From: Actinomycetaceae bacterium
GTDB lineage: Bacteria; Actinomycetota; Actinomycetes; Actinomycetales; Actinomycetaceae
DNA: 45,373 bases
Reading direction: 5' to 3'
NCBI GenBank assembly: GCA_017539125.1
Contig: JAFYHO010000099.1
Location: forward strand, 1 to 45,373
Part shown: piece after piece, positions 1 to 7,842 of the stretch
How positions within the stretch are numbered: the stretch's first letter is position 1
How the letters are laid out: each line of letters starts with the position of its first letter
Made by a program: the position numbers and the translations under genes
The notes under the pieces: model-generated
The model's database searches: none
What the model was told of the DNA's origin: nothing
The model's input: the letters and a program-made list of their open reading frames with translations, nothing else

Positions 1-1
1 C

Positions 2-1183
2 TATTTCAACGACCACGGCAATCAAATCGACCGCTTTTCTGAGTCTCTCCTTGCCAGCGCTTTGGGCTTGCCTACGCCCGAGGACGGCTACGGCGGTCAG
101 TACATTGCCGACATCGCCCAGACCGTCATCAACGATTGTGAGCAGGCGGGCGAGCCAGACCCGCGCACACTGCCCGAGGCTGATGCTCAAGAAGTCTTCC
201 GCGCTCGCGGTGTTGAGCTGATGTTCGAAGAAATTAAGAAGTCTTTGGGAGAGTTCCGCTCGGAATTCGATGTCTATTTCCATGAGCAGTCTCTGCATGA
301 ATCGGGCAAGGTTGCTGAGGCAATTGACAAGCTCCGTGAACGTGGAGTGATTGAAGAACGCGAGGGTGCTATCTGGCTGCGCACCACCGATTTTGGTGAC
401 GACAAAGATCGTGTCATTATCAAATCGGACGGCGAGTCCGCCTATTTCGCTGGCGACATCGCCTACTATCTCGACAAGCGTGAGCGTGGCGCAGACCAGT
501 GCGTCTATATGCTCGGTGCAGACCACCACGGCTACATCGGCCGCATGTACGCTATGGCGCGTGCCTTCGGTGACGAAGCCGGCACGGGCAAGAATATGGA
601 GATCCTTATCGGTCAGCTTGTCAACCTTGTGCGCGCAGGAAAGCCCGTGCGCATGTCTAAGCGTGCGGGAACCGTCGTCACTATGGAAGACCTTGTGGAG
701 GCCGTCGGTGTGGACGCGGCGCGCTATTCGCTTGTGCGTGCCTCGGTTGATACCACTCTTGACCTCGACCTTGACCTTGTTGCTTCGCATACCAACGAGA
801 ACCCCGTCTATTACGTCCAATATGCCCATGCGCGTACCTGTTCTGTTGCGCGTAATGCGGCTGAGCATGGTGTGCGACGTGAGGACGCTTTCGCCCCCGA
901 ACTTCTCGAGGAAGCAGATATTGTTCTGCTCGGCGAGCTTGCCCGCTTGCCCGATGTCGTCACGCAAGCGGCGAATTTGCGCGAACCGCACCGTATCGCA
1001 CGCTACTTGGAGGAAGTCGCCGGGGCGTACCACACCTGGTACGGCAAGGCGAGGGTCACTCCGCGTGCGGACGAGGAGGTTAGCGATTTGCATCGCACGC
1101 GCCTGTGGGTCAATGACGCTGCCCGCCAAGTTCTCGCCTGCGGGCTTGACCTGCTCGGCGTGAGCGCCCCCGAACAGATGTAA
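2..1183 (+). CDS. argS: Arginyl-tRNA synthetase, 3' part (5' end outside window)
   Basis: Class I aminoacyl-tRNA synthetase that charges tRNA-Arg in the cytoplasm. The frame is open from the first bases of the window ([12 protein letters not shown], a typical ArgRS segment), so the start lies upstream and about 394 C-terminal residues are present. Visible are the Rossmann-fold part with [10 protein letters not shown], the KMSKS-like loop [10 protein letters not shown], and the DALR-type anticodon-binding domain ([11 protein letters not shown] onward) to the C-terminus. lysA follows after 30 nt with its own ribosome binding site, the usual actinobacterial order, so the two are probably co-transcribed. 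Identity is secure; only the N-terminus is missing. Confidence 0.97.
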   Translation, partial: YFNDHGNQIDRFSESLLASALGLPTPEDGYGGQYIADIAQTVINDCEQAGEPDPRTLPEADAQEVFRARGVELMFEEIKKSLGEFRSEFDVYFHEQSLHESGKVAEAIDKLRERGVIEEREGAIWLRTTDFGDDKDRVIIKSDGESAYFAGDIAYYLDKRERGADQCVYMLGADHHGYIGRMYAMARAFGDEAGTGKNMEILIGQLVNLVRAGKPVRMSKRAGTVVTMEDLVEAVGVDAARYSLVRASVDTTLDLDLDLVASHTNENPVYYVQYAHARTCSVARNAAEHGVRREDAFAPELLEEADIVLLGELARLPDVVTQAANLREPHRIARYLEEVAGAYHTWYGKARVTPRADEEVSDLHRTRLWVNDAARQVLACGLDLLGVSAPEQM

Positions 1184-1213
1184 AAGCTGTAATAACGATT
1201 GAAAGGTGTCGAG

Positions 1214-2605
1214 ATGAGTGTCGAGTTGGAAAACGTGAAGTGCCCGGAGCCTGACGGTTCAGCTGGTGGCGTGTGGCCGCGTGGCGTGGAGCGTGGTGCG
1301 GATGGCGAGCTGCGGATTGCGGGGCTTGCAGCGAGCGAGCTTGTGCGCGATTTTCCGACATCTGTTTTCGTTATTGACGAGGCGGATATGCGTGCGCGTG
1401 CTGCCGAGTGGAAAGCCGCAATGGACGAGGCTTTCGCTGAGGCCGCTGGCCTCGCCGGCGCAAGCGTTTTCTATGCCGGCAAAGCCTTTTTGTCCGTCGG
1501 CGTGGCACGTTGGATGAGCGACGAGGGCTTGGGAATTGACACCTGTTCGGCAGGGGAGTTGACGACGGCGCTCGCAGCAGGTGTAGCGCCCGAAAAGCTT
1601 GGTCTGCACGGGAATAACAAGTCCGTCCGCGAAATCACGATGGCTCTCGACGCTGGCGTGGCTCATCTGGTGGTCGATTCTCTCGCAGAGTTGGCGCTGG
1701 TTGAGGAGATTGCGCGCGAGCGTGGCGCGAAAGCAAATATTATGCTGCGTGTGACGACGGGTGTTCACGCTGGTGGGCACGAGTTTATTGCGACGGCTCA
1801 CGAAGATCAAAAGTTTGGTTTGTCGGTGACGGCTGGCGTGGCACGCGAAGCTATTGAAAAGGTCGTGGCGAGCGAGCATTTGGAGCTTGTTGGCTTGCAT
1901 TCGCATATTGGTTCGCAGATTTTGAACTTGGACGCTTTTGTTCAAGCTCTCGATGTTGTGCTGAATTTGCGCGGCGAGGCGATGAAGGATTTGGGTTGTG
2001 ATATTCCTGAGATTGACTGCGGCGGGGGATACGCGGTGCGCTACACGGCTCTCGATGACGTTCCGCCTGCTCCGCGCGAATATGCGACGGCGCTTGCGGC
2101 GGCAGTGCGTGGGCACGCCGAGCGCACAGGTGTGCCTGCTCCTCATATTTCGATTGAGCCAGGGCGTTCGATTGCAGCACCTGCCTGCATGACTATCTAT
2201 ACGGTCGGCACGATTAAGGACGTCCAACTGGAAGAAGGCGGGCAGCGCCGCTACGTGTCTGTCGATGGCGGTATGAGCGACAATATCCGCCCTGCCCTGT
2301 ACGACGCGCAATACACGGCGAGCGTCATTTCCCGCCAAGCTGGCGATGAGAGCGTGCGTTCACGCGTGGTTGGCAAGCATTGCGAGAGTGGAGATATTGT
2401 CGTCCACGATGTGGCTCTGCCTGCCGATATTCGCGCCGGCGATTTGCTGGCTGTGCCCGTGACGGGCGCTTACGGGCGCTCGATGGCGTCGAATTACAAT
2501 ATGCTCACGCGCCCCGGCGTCGTGGCTGTGCGCGATGGCCAGGCCCGCTATCTCGTCCGCCCCGAAACCGTCGAAGACCTGCTAAACCTCGACGCCGACG
2601 CGTAA
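1214..2605 (+). CDS. lysA: Diaminopimelate decarboxylase
   Basis: PLP enzyme that converts meso-diaminopimelate to L-lysine, the last step of lysine synthesis. 463 aa. Family motifs in order: the PLP lysine in FYAGKAFL, HGNNKS, GLHSHIGSQI, the glycine-rich phosphate loop CGGGYAVRY, EPGRSI, and the active-site Cys/Glu segment GKHCESGDI followed by GAYGRSMASNYN near the C-terminus. The ATG at 1214 is preferred over an in-frame TTG at 1199 because GAAAGG lies 7-8 nt before it. It sits 30 nt after argS. In many actinobacteria hom follows directly; here 6.1 kb of accessory DNA intervenes. Confidence 0.97.
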   Translation: MSVELENVKCPEPDGSAGGVWPRGVERGADGELRIAGLAASELVRDFPTSVFVIDEADMRARAAEWKAAMDEAFAEAAGLAGASVFYAGKAFLSVGVARWMSDEGLGIDTCSAGELTTALAAGVAPEKLGLHGNNKSVREITMALDAGVAHLVVDSLAELALVEEIARERGAKANIMLRVTTGVHAGGHEFIATAHEDQKFGLSVTAGVAREAIEKVVASEHLELVGLHSHIGSQILNLDAFVQALDVVLNLRGEAMKDLGCDIPEIDCGGGYAVRYTALDDVPPAPREYATALAAAVRGHAERTGVPAPHISIEPGRSIAAPACMTIYTVGTIKDVQLEEGGQRRYVSVDGGMSDNIRPALYDAQYTASVISRQAGDESVRSRVVGKHCESGDIVVHDVALPADIRAGDLLAVPVTGAYGRSMASNYNMLTRPGVVAVRDGQARYLVRPETVEDLLNLDADA

Positions 2606-2726
2606 ATTTTGATTTTTCCTTGTCATTTCAAGCCTCGCTGAAAAACACAAGAAAAATATGTCCTACCTCCTTGTTAGGGTCATGACGGAAGATTTTCTTA
2701 AACCTGAATTCTAAAAAGGAGGAGAT

Positions 2727-2992
2727 ATGCCTGAGTTGTCGCGTTTTATGGAATTGTCATAAAAATGATTTATTTGGATATTACTCGGCACAATAAGCCG
2801 CACGTTCATGTGTTTTATGGTGAATATGAAGCATCAATTGGTATTGACGGAGAGTTATTGGCTGGGGCTTTGCCAGTCAAACAGTTGAAACTTGTTATGG
2901 CGTGGTTAGTAATTCATGAGGGGGAATTGTACGAGGCATGGAACAATGCTGTGGCTGGTAAAGCGTTTGGTAAGATTAAACCGCTGGGTTAG
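2727..2992 (+). pseudogene. DUF4160 protein gene with a -1 frameshift
   Basis: A strong ribosome binding site (AAAAAGGAGGAG) precedes an ATG at 2727 that encodes MPELSRF, the usual N-terminus of DUF4160 proteins, but this frame stops at 2760. In the -1 frame, from 2744, the sequence reads FYGIVIKM and continues as a complete DUF4160 domain (NKPHVHVFYGEYEAS ... KIKPLG) to 2992. The break lies in CGTTTTATGG: one extra T would restore MPELSRFYGIVIKM and an 88-aa protein. The downstream part could only start at the ATG at 2765, which has no ribosome binding site. DUF4160 is commonly paired with DUF2442, as here (12 nt gap), in suspected toxin-antitoxin-like modules of unproven function. A recent mutation is most likely; sequencing error or slippage cannot be excluded. 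Confidence 0.85.
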
Positions 2993-3004
2993 AAAGGGCA
3001 GGCA

Positions 3005-3337
3005 ATGTTTGTTGTTGATGGTGTGGCATATGCAGGTGAACCCTCGCAAGGTGTGAGGGTTCAGGCTGTGCGCGTCCTCGACGATATGACGATGCTCGTG
3101 CAATTTTCTACAGGGGAAACGCGGCTCTTTGATGCAAGTGTTTTGCTTGATATGCCTGCTTTCAAACCTCTTGAAAACCCAGAAGTATTCAATAATCCTA
3201 CTATTGAGCATGGCATTCTCACGTGGAGCAATGGAGATATAGATATTGCTCCAGAAAAACTATACGAGTTGAGTTTTGAATACACTGAGCAGGCTGACGT
3301 TTCGCCAGAGCTGGCTTCGCTTGTGAGGGGTGATTGA
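3005..3337 (+). CDS. DUF2442 domain protein
   Basis: 110 aa, cytoplasmic. The N-terminal part (MFVVDGVAYAGEP, then LVQFSTGETRLFDASVLL and GDIDIAPEKLYELS) is the DUF2442 family, small proteins usually encoded next to DUF4160; their biochemical role is unknown. It lies 12 nt after the frameshifted DUF4160 gene and was probably its partner. The C-terminal tail ADVSPELASLVRGD is not typical of DUF2442. It matches the tail of the antitoxin encoded at 4364-4615 (YDISPELASLVG) at protein and DNA level, so the 3' end looks recombinant. A second DUF2442 gene is at 38985-39245. Confidence 0.8.
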   Translation: MFVVDGVAYAGEPSQGVRVQAVRVLDDMTMLVQFSTGETRLFDASVLLDMPAFKPLENPEVFNNPTIEHGILTWSNGDIDIAPEKLYELSFEYTEQADVSPELASLVRGD

Positions 3338-3542
3338 TGTCGGCGTCTCCACGCCGAACGAAACGCGCCAAAAAACTATGGAAGTTTTCATATCCTTACG
3401 TAATTACGCTCAGGAAAACGGCATTGCTGCGATGCACACGGCAAGTGAAATTGCGCGTGAACGTGGTATTTCTGAGATGACGCTCGATGAAATAAACGCC
3501 GAAATTCGTGCTGCGCGGCAGGAACGGCGTGCTGCAAACTAA
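3330..3542 (+). pseudogene. Probable antitoxin-like remnant
   Basis: A 70-codon open frame beginning with a GTG that overlaps the end of the DUF2442 gene by 8 nt. The C-terminal half (EMTLDEINAEIRAARQER) resembles the C-terminal segment found in several RelB-like antitoxins; the N-terminal half matches nothing recognisable and has no DNA-binding motif. No ribosome binding site is spaced correctly for the GTG or for the internal ATG near 3378. I read it as the remains of an antitoxin gene fused to foreign DNA, but a short expressed protein is possible. No toxin gene follows: the next 190 bp (3543-3735) show no gene or clear signal. Confidence 0.4.
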
Positions 3543-3735
3543 GCGCACGCTATTGCCCCGTGGAAAATGCTTGACATTATGTGTGGCGATTTTCGTTTTG
3601 CCGGGTAGATCTATTTTTGCGCGAGTTTAGGGTGCTGAAAACGTGTTTCCTGATTGTTATGTCCTGATTTTCTCCAAAAATGGCGAAAATACTTCTTTAC
3701 TTTCTCCAAATTCGGGGGGTTTGCGAACAAAAGGG

Positions 3736-4281
3736 TTAGCTTACGCGGCAAAGAAGTCTCACGTCGTCAAGCGTCAGATTCTCCTCCTTTAGAATTTTGT
3801 TGACTTTAGGCATAATTTCGTATAGGTAGTAATACTCCCCGTAAAAGGTATCCCATTCGTGGTACATATAATTCTCTTTGACGTCATCCTTAAAAGCGGC
3901 ATACACTTCTTCGTCGATAATCTTTGGGCAGTAATCCATATTAGATTGAAGGAGTTTGAAAGAATGTCGAGAAATAATGCCGCCATATTCGTGGAGGCCA
4001 CGATCGTAGTCCTCTTTAATTCGCTCTAAATCCATCAACTCAAAATTGGCGATGTAATGCTTTTCGAAGTCGTTTGCGGCATCGTATTTCTCCTGATTTG
4101 CCTTTTTATACTCTTCGTTTAAGTTCTGGAAACCGATAGACGAATAGCTTCCGTACTCAAGCACAAATTCCCTAGCGTGGTTGCGGACGTAGTGAAAATA
4201 ATCAGAGTCGTCCACTTTTATGGGGTGCCATGTGTCATTGTCACTTTTCTTTTCAAGATGAAAATAGTAATAGGTGCCCAT
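3736..4281 (-). CDS. Hypothetical protein, Tyr-rich and acidic
   Basis: 181 aa, no domain recognised. The start is the ATG at 4281, which has GAGGAGG 9 nt upstream; in-frame codons further upstream run through the promoter region and are rejected. The product begins MGTYYYFHLEKKSDND, is rich in Tyr, Glu, Asp and Lys, and has no signal peptide or membrane segment, so it is probably cytoplasmic. It is transcribed divergently from the antitoxin/PIN pair at 4364, with only 82 bp between the start codons; they share a control region with TATACGTA repeats. AT-richer composition than neighbouring core genes fits an acquired accessory gene. Function unknown. Confidence 0.7.
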   Translation of the reverse strand: MGTYYYFHLEKKSDNDTWHPIKVDDSDYFHYVRNHAREFVLEYGSYSSIGFQNLNEEYKKANQEKYDAANDFEKHYIANFELMDLERIKEDYDRGLHEYGGIISRHSFKLLQSNMDYCPKIIDEEVYAAFKDDVKENYMYHEWDTFYGEYYYLYEIMPKVNKILKEENLTLDDVRLLCRVS

Positions 4282-4321
4282 TGGTGTAGACCTCCTCGGT
4301 TTTGGTGGTGCAACATAACTT

Positions 4322-4353
4322 TTATACGTATAATAATAGAAATAATATACGTA
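4322..4353. promoter_or_regulatory. Candidate operator for the RHH/PIN toxin-antitoxin pair
   Basis: A perfect 12-bp palindrome, TTATACGTATAA (4322-4333), is followed by a second TATACGTA (4346-4353) with a 23-bp offset from the first, about two helical turns. The sites lie between divergent genes and just ahead of the antitoxin ribosome binding site. Ribbon-helix-helix antitoxins typically bind such short repeated palindromes and repress their own operon; that this one does so is inference. Confidence 0.5.
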
Positions 4354-4363
4354 CGGAGGGGAT

Positions 4364-4615
4364 ATGGATACGAAATTGACGTTGAAACTCGATAGTAACG
4401 TCATCGAGTTGAGCAAGGTCTATGCGAAAAAGCAAGGCAAATCGTTGTCAAGCATTGTCGAGGACTATTTGCGCTCCCTGCTGTCACAGAACGAAGACGC
4501 TGAGATTTACGATATCTCGCCAGAATTGGCTTCGCTAGTGGGAATAGTTGATATCGGCGATTATGACAGCGTTAAAGCCGAGTATCTAGCGTATGTGGAG
4601 GCGAAAAGTGCCTAA
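4364..4615 (+). CDS. Ribbon-helix-helix type antitoxin (DUF6364-like)
   Basis: 83 aa. The N-terminus (MDTKLTLKLDSNVIELSKVYAKK) has the short beta strand plus helices of a ribbon-helix-helix DNA-binding fold as in DUF6364 antitoxins, followed by SLSSIVEDYLRSLL. The acidic C-terminus would bind and neutralise the PIN toxin encoded next. GGAGGGG lies 2-3 nt from the ATG, close but usable. The gene overlaps the toxin by 8 nt, typical of co-translated type II pairs. The C-terminal YDISPELASLV segment recurs at the end of the DUF2442 protein at 3005-3337. Confidence 0.8.
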   Translation: MDTKLTLKLDSNVIELSKVYAKKQGKSLSSIVEDYLRSLLSQNEDAEIYDISPELASLVGIVDIGDYDSVKAEYLAYVEAKSA

Positions 4616-5027
4616 AAAAGTCCCCGCATACCTCCTCGATACAAACATAGTCCTTGACCTCATCGGTAAACGTGAACCGTTCGTTAACAATGCTGTGCGA
4701 ATTTTCGCGCTCGCTGAAAAAGAACAGGTGACGCTATGGGTGTCGCCCCATTCGCTAGCCACAATCTACTACTTCCTGTCGAAAAGCAAGGGACGCAAAA
4801 GTGCCAGCATGCTTTTAGAAAAACTCCTTAATCTTCTACATGTTGCCCCTATCGACGAAACAGTTGTGCGGCGTGCCTTCACCTACGGCTTCCGAGATTG
4901 GGAAGACGCACTCGTTGCAAGCGCAGCTCAAAGCGCTCGACTAGACGGAGTCATCACTCGCAACGTCAAGGACTTCAAACCAAGCCCTCTGCCCGTTCTC
5001 CTGCCAGAAGAAGTCCTTGCGCGGTAG
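4608..5027 (+). CDS. PIN-domain ribonuclease toxin
   Basis: 139 aa from the GTG at 4608, chosen because GGAGGCG sits 4-5 nt upstream inside the antitoxin gene; an ATG at 4593 lacks such a site. PIN toxins are Mg-dependent RNases that cut tRNA or other RNA. The acidic residues expected in the active site are visible: LLDTNIVLD near the N-terminus, RDWEDALVA in the C-terminal half, then ITRNVKDF, the usual final strand. It is full length for the family. It forms a type II pair with the preceding antitoxin, with which it overlaps 8 nt. Target RNA unknown. Confidence 0.88.
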   Translation: MPKKVPAYLLDTNIVLDLIGKREPFVNNAVRIFALAEKEQVTLWVSPHSLATIYYFLSKSKGRKSASMLLEKLLNLLHVAPIDETVVRRAFTYGFRDWEDALVASAAQSARLDGVITRNVKDFKPSPLPVLLPEEVLAR

Positions 5028-5127
5028 CGATGCGCAGCGCGTCAAAGGCTAGAGGATATGCTGGACGATTTTCATTCGGGTGAGGGGCTATACTAGCCAG
5101 TAGTGAAAAGCTAGGGGAGGAGGAGCT

Positions 5128-5877
5128 GTGGTTCAGAGCCTTATTGAGAAAGCCAGTGGTGGCAAGCCACAGGTTATTGTGCCGATTGTGGGGGCTGGGC
5201 GACATGACATACTCGCGCAGGCGCGCACGGCGCGGCAGAGCGCTGCTGATATTGTCGAATGGCGTATCGACTTCTTCGACGATTGGCGCGACACCGATGC
5301 TTGCTGTGCGCTCGCTGGTGACATAGCCGAAACAATCGGCAAGCCACTGCTTGGCACATTCCGCACACGCGCCGAAGGTGGACGCAACGACATCGCCCCC
5401 GAAAGCTACTCCGAACTATTGGGTGCGCTTGCTGGCAGTGGTGCGTTCTGGGCGCTCGACGTCGAAGCCTTTTTCACAGGGTTATCCGTCGGCGAGCTTA
5501 TCTCCACAATCCATGACAAGGGCTGCGCCGTCATAGCCTCAAATCATGATTTCAACGAAACCCCTCCCGTCACCGAAATTTGTGCGCGTCTCAGCTTCAT
5601 GGAAAAACTTGGCGCGGATGTCGCTAAATGTGCCTATATGCCACAGGATATGACGGATGTTGCGCGTCTTTTAGAAGCAACGGCCTCTGCCAGCCAAAAC
5701 CTAGAGATTCCCATCATCACCATGTCTATGGGGGAGACGGGTGTAATTTCGCGTATTGCAGGTTCGCTTTTTGGCTCGGCAGCTACCTTTGCTTCCTTAG
5801 AAACAGCTTCAGCGCCCGGGCAGATTCCCCTCGAGGACATGACAGAGATTCTTTCCCTCCTGCAAAAAATCAACTAG
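5128..5877 (+). CDS. aroD: 3-dehydroquinate dehydratase, type I
   Basis: 249 aa. Type I (Schiff-base) enzyme that dehydrates 3-dehydroquinate to 3-dehydroshikimate in the shikimate pathway. Motifs: EWRIDFF near residue 48, the catalytic histidine in SNHDFNETP, the Schiff-base lysine in AKCAYMP, and the substrate loop MGETGVISRIAGSLFGS followed by PGQIPLED at the C-terminus. The GTG at 5128 follows GGGGAGGAGGAG. A -10-like TATACT lies at 5089-5094. aroE, which uses its product, is at 37981-38886, unlinked. Many actinobacteria use the unrelated type II enzyme, so type I here, inside an accessory block, may be acquired. The stop codon's last base begins a PE1 half element. Confidence 0.95.
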   Translation: MVQSLIEKASGGKPQVIVPIVGAGRHDILAQARTARQSAADIVEWRIDFFDDWRDTDACCALAGDIAETIGKPLLGTFRTRAEGGRNDIAPESYSELLGALAGSGAFWALDVEAFFTGLSVGELISTIHDKGCAVIASNHDFNETPPVTEICARLSFMEKLGADVAKCAYMPQDMTDVARLLEATASASQNLEIPIITMSMGETGVISRIAGSLFGSAATFASLETASAPGQIPLEDMTEILSLLQKIN

Positions 5878-5999
5878 AGATTGCTTCGGTCGCTTCGCTT
5901 CCTCGCACAACGAGGAGCGAAAGGTCTGTGAAAGTTCACTTTCACAAGACTGGAGCGACGATGTTGTTGTAAGGCGACGAAGTCGCCGAACAATGATGT
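5877..5999. repeat. Hybrid repeat: half PE1 element joined to a PE2 element (inverted)
   Basis: From GAGATTGCTTCGG (starting on the G of the aroD stop codon) to CCTCGCA is one PE1 arm with a GCTTCGC-type hairpin. It then runs straight into PE2 in reverse orientation: ACAACGAGGAGCGAAAGG, the hairpin GTGAAAG/CTTTCAC, GACTGGAGCGACGATGTTG, and a second hairpin GGCGACGAAGTCGCC. The same PE1-to-PE2 junction recurs at 8538-8668, so the hybrid is a unit in itself. Confidence 0.75.
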
Positions 6000-6008
6000 A
6001 GTCCAACC

Positions 6009-6052
6009 CGTCATTGCGAGGAACGAGCGTAGCGAGTGACGAAGCAATCTCC
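6009..6052. repeat. PE1 single-hairpin element
   Basis: CGTCATTGCGAG (6009-6020), then a stem-loop built on GAGCGTAGCGAGTG, then CGAAGCAATCTCC. This is one half of the two-armed PE1 repeat seen elsewhere in the window. It lies in the gap between convergent aroD and the lipoprotein gene, where a hairpin could also act as a terminator. Confidence 0.75.
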
Positions 6053-6130
6053 ACCCGCAATAGCAAAAGAGGTCGCAATAACGGGATATAGAACGAACGC
6101 GACAATATAAATCAGCACAAAACTAAAGGG

Positions 6131-6841
6131 TTATTCTTCATCTGTCCACCTGTACGGATTAATAAACCATTCGTCAATACTGTTCAAGTGAATCATTGAC
6201 CCGTCTTTAAGCGTGACATACACACCTTCATATGGACCCACAGGGTCGTCACTAGGATTTTTAGCGTATCTGCAAGAAACGACCTTCCAATCATCGACTA
6301 GTTCATCATAATAAGGCTGGAGTTGGTCGTCATTCCACGCATCATAGGGGCGACCATTATTATCATAAGGATATAAAGAATTCCATACTGACTCAATAGG
6401 GGTATTACTATAGTCATCTACGACATTACACTCTATTATGGGCGCGTCAATATTTGCCGCAAAATCCAAGGTTGCATATTCTTCATACGACAACCCAAAT
6501 ATTCTTGGCGCACTTCCTGCGCTCCTCGCATCCTTACCCGTAAACAGCTCTTTGGTTAAGTCATAGCTACTATATACAGCTAGATATTCCTTGCCCTCTG
6601 GAGTCGCCTCTATATAGGCAAGCGCACCGGGGTCACTAAGCAACTCTTCCCAAACGTCACTACCAGCCCCAGTATTGCTAGAGCCACCATTAGAACCGCC
6701 AGAGTTTTCACCAGAGTTAGACCCTGAATTTCCGCCGGCGTTAGAACCAGAGCCAGAACTTCCCGAGCCACACCCAGCCAAACCAGCCAGCGACAAACCA
6801 AGCGCACACATAAGCGCTAACAACTTCTTTGAAATGGCCAT
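6131..6841 (-). CDS. Lipoprotein of unknown function (paralogue 1)
   Basis: 236 aa from the ATG at 6841 (MAISKKLLALMC), chosen because AAGGAG lies 11 nt upstream. A lipoprotein signal peptide ends in LAGLAGC, giving a lipid-anchored Cys at about residue 23, followed by a roughly 35-residue Ser/Gly/Asn-rich linker. The globular part (about 65-236) has no domain I recognise; it is acidic and rich in Tyr and Asp. The signal peptide, linker style and first residues (MAISKKL) match the adjacent gene at 6933-7418, so the two look like a tandem duplication whose mature domains have diverged. Likely exposed on the outer face of the membrane. Confidence 0.8.
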   Translation of the reverse strand: MAISKKLLALMCALGLSLAGLAGCGSGSSGSGSNAGGNSGSNSGENSGGSNGGSSNTGAGSDVWEELLSDPGALAYIEATPEGKEYLAVYSSYDLTKELFTGKDARSAGSAPRIFGLSYEEYATLDFAANIDAPIIECNVVDDYSNTPIESVWNSLYPYDNNGRPYDAWNDDQLQPYYDELVDDWKVVSCRYAKNPSDDPVGPYEGVYVTLKDGSMIHLNSIDEWFINPYRWTDEE

Positions 6842-6932
6842 TCCAACCACTTCTCCTTTCTCAATAGACTTTGCAAATATCAATAAAAATGCACCAACCT
6901 GAAAGTTCAAGGCTAAGCAGTTAGGGTGAGTA

Positions 6933-7418
6933 TTAAAACTTTACATACACATACACATCATCATCTGTATCTGCTTGATGGCATAACAGTTGATACCGAT
7001 ACCCTTGCTGGAGCATTTGTTCTTTCGCTTCTTTCGACCCTAGTGCAGCTTCGTCTACGGGTAGCGTTCTCCAGCACCATTCATCGTAATATTCTCTATA
7101 CTCATTCCAAGTATCTCTTGTGATGTAAGAGACGGCATTTGGATATTTTGGATTACTTCCGTCAATGGGATACGCTACTCCAGTATTGGTATATTCGTCA
7201 CCAAAAAAAGTGTCATCACTAAAAGTAATTTTTTGTGAATCATTTTCTGATTCATTGTCGGAACTAGACCCCGAGTTAACCTCAGAGTTACTCTCTCGAG
7301 TATCAGAACTACCAGCCCCAGAACCACTAGAGCCAGAATCATCACAACCGGCCAACCCAAAAGAACCAGCCAGGAGCACGCCAGCAAAAAGTGCCATTAG
7401 TTTCTTTGAAATAGCCAT
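6933..7418 (-). CDS. Lipoprotein of unknown function (paralogue 2)
   Basis: 161 aa from the ATG at 7418, with AGGAGG 10 nt upstream; an ATG two codons earlier overlaps the ribosome binding site and is less likely. The signal peptide ends in FGLAGC, followed by a Ser/Gly/Asp/Glu linker, then a short domain ending DDDVYVYVKF. It shares the N-terminal MAISKK and lipobox arrangement with the gene immediately downstream (6131-6841, 91 bp gap), with which it is probably co-transcribed. The mature domain has no recognisable family. Confidence 0.78.
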   Translation of the reverse strand: MAISKKLMALFAGVLLAGSFGLAGCDDSGSSGSGAGSSDTRESNSEVNSGSSSDNESENDSQKITFSDDTFFGDEYTNTGVAYPIDGSNPKYPNAVSYITRDTWNEYREYYDEWCWRTLPVDEAALGSKEAKEQMLQQGYRYQLLCHQADTDDDVYVYVKF

Positions 7419-7532
7419 GTCAACCATTCCTCCTCTCACGAAAAATACCTAGCTCACACACTACATGAGAGAGAGAGCAACACGCTCACATCACACAGGG
7501 CAAAATTGTCCGTTGTTGCAATAATCGAACTC

Positions 7533-7682
7533 GAGATTGCTTCGCTTTCCTGCGGAAGCTCGCAATGACGGGGGTAGGGAGATTGCTTCGTCGCAGGCAA
7601 AGCCTGCTCCTCGCAATGACGGGGGTGGGGAGACTCGCAATGACGTATTTCCGTCATTGCGAGCGAAGCGAAGCAATCTCCC
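7533..7682. repeat. PE1 tandem cluster (three and a half copies)
   Basis: Arms in order: GAGATTGCTTCG...CTCGCAATGACG (7533-7570), a second full arm (7579-7621) with hairpin GCAGGCAAAGCCTGC, a truncated arm AGACTCGCAATGACG (about 7631-7645), and an inverted arm CGTCATTGCGAG...GAAGCAATCTCC (7652-7682). Just upstream, 7505-7532 contains GTTGCAATAATCGAAC, related to the centre of the copy at 16577-16685. Short GGGGGT spacers separate the arms. This accounts for most of the 424-bp gap 7419-7842. Confidence 0.8.
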
Positions 7683-7782
7683 CCTCATCATTGCGGACAT
7701 ACATACCCTCTCCGCTATTGTTGTGAGAAGTCAAACTGTGATATAAAGAAAGTGGTCGTCCGTAATAGGAAGGCTTCCAAGT

Positions 7783-7807
7783 GCCGGGGACGTTTTCCCC
7801 GGCTTTT
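7783..7807 (+). terminator. GC-rich hairpin with U-tract upstream of DUF3800 gene
   Basis: GCCGGGGA (7783-7790) pairs perfectly with TCCCCGGC (7796-7803) across a 5-nt loop and is followed by TTTT, the form of an intrinsic terminator. It points into the DUF3800 gene, 36 nt before its start, and no plus-strand gene precedes it within the lipoprotein region. It could attenuate that gene, end a short leader transcript, or block read-through from upstream. No riboswitch or leader peptide is evident. Confidence 0.55.
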
Positions 7808-7842
7808 CCTTGGCTTCACCTCATCTCACCACCGAGGAAACC

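Noticed and set aside
1259-2338. 359-codon open frame antisense to lysA
   Set aside because: Entirely within lysA on the opposite strand; no start signal or recognisable product.
2736-2765. Programmed -1 frameshift in the DUF4160 gene
   Set aside because: The site CGTTTTATGG lacks a canonical X-XXY-YYZ slippery heptamer and no clear downstream stem-loop was seen; a plain mutation is preferred, though not excluded.
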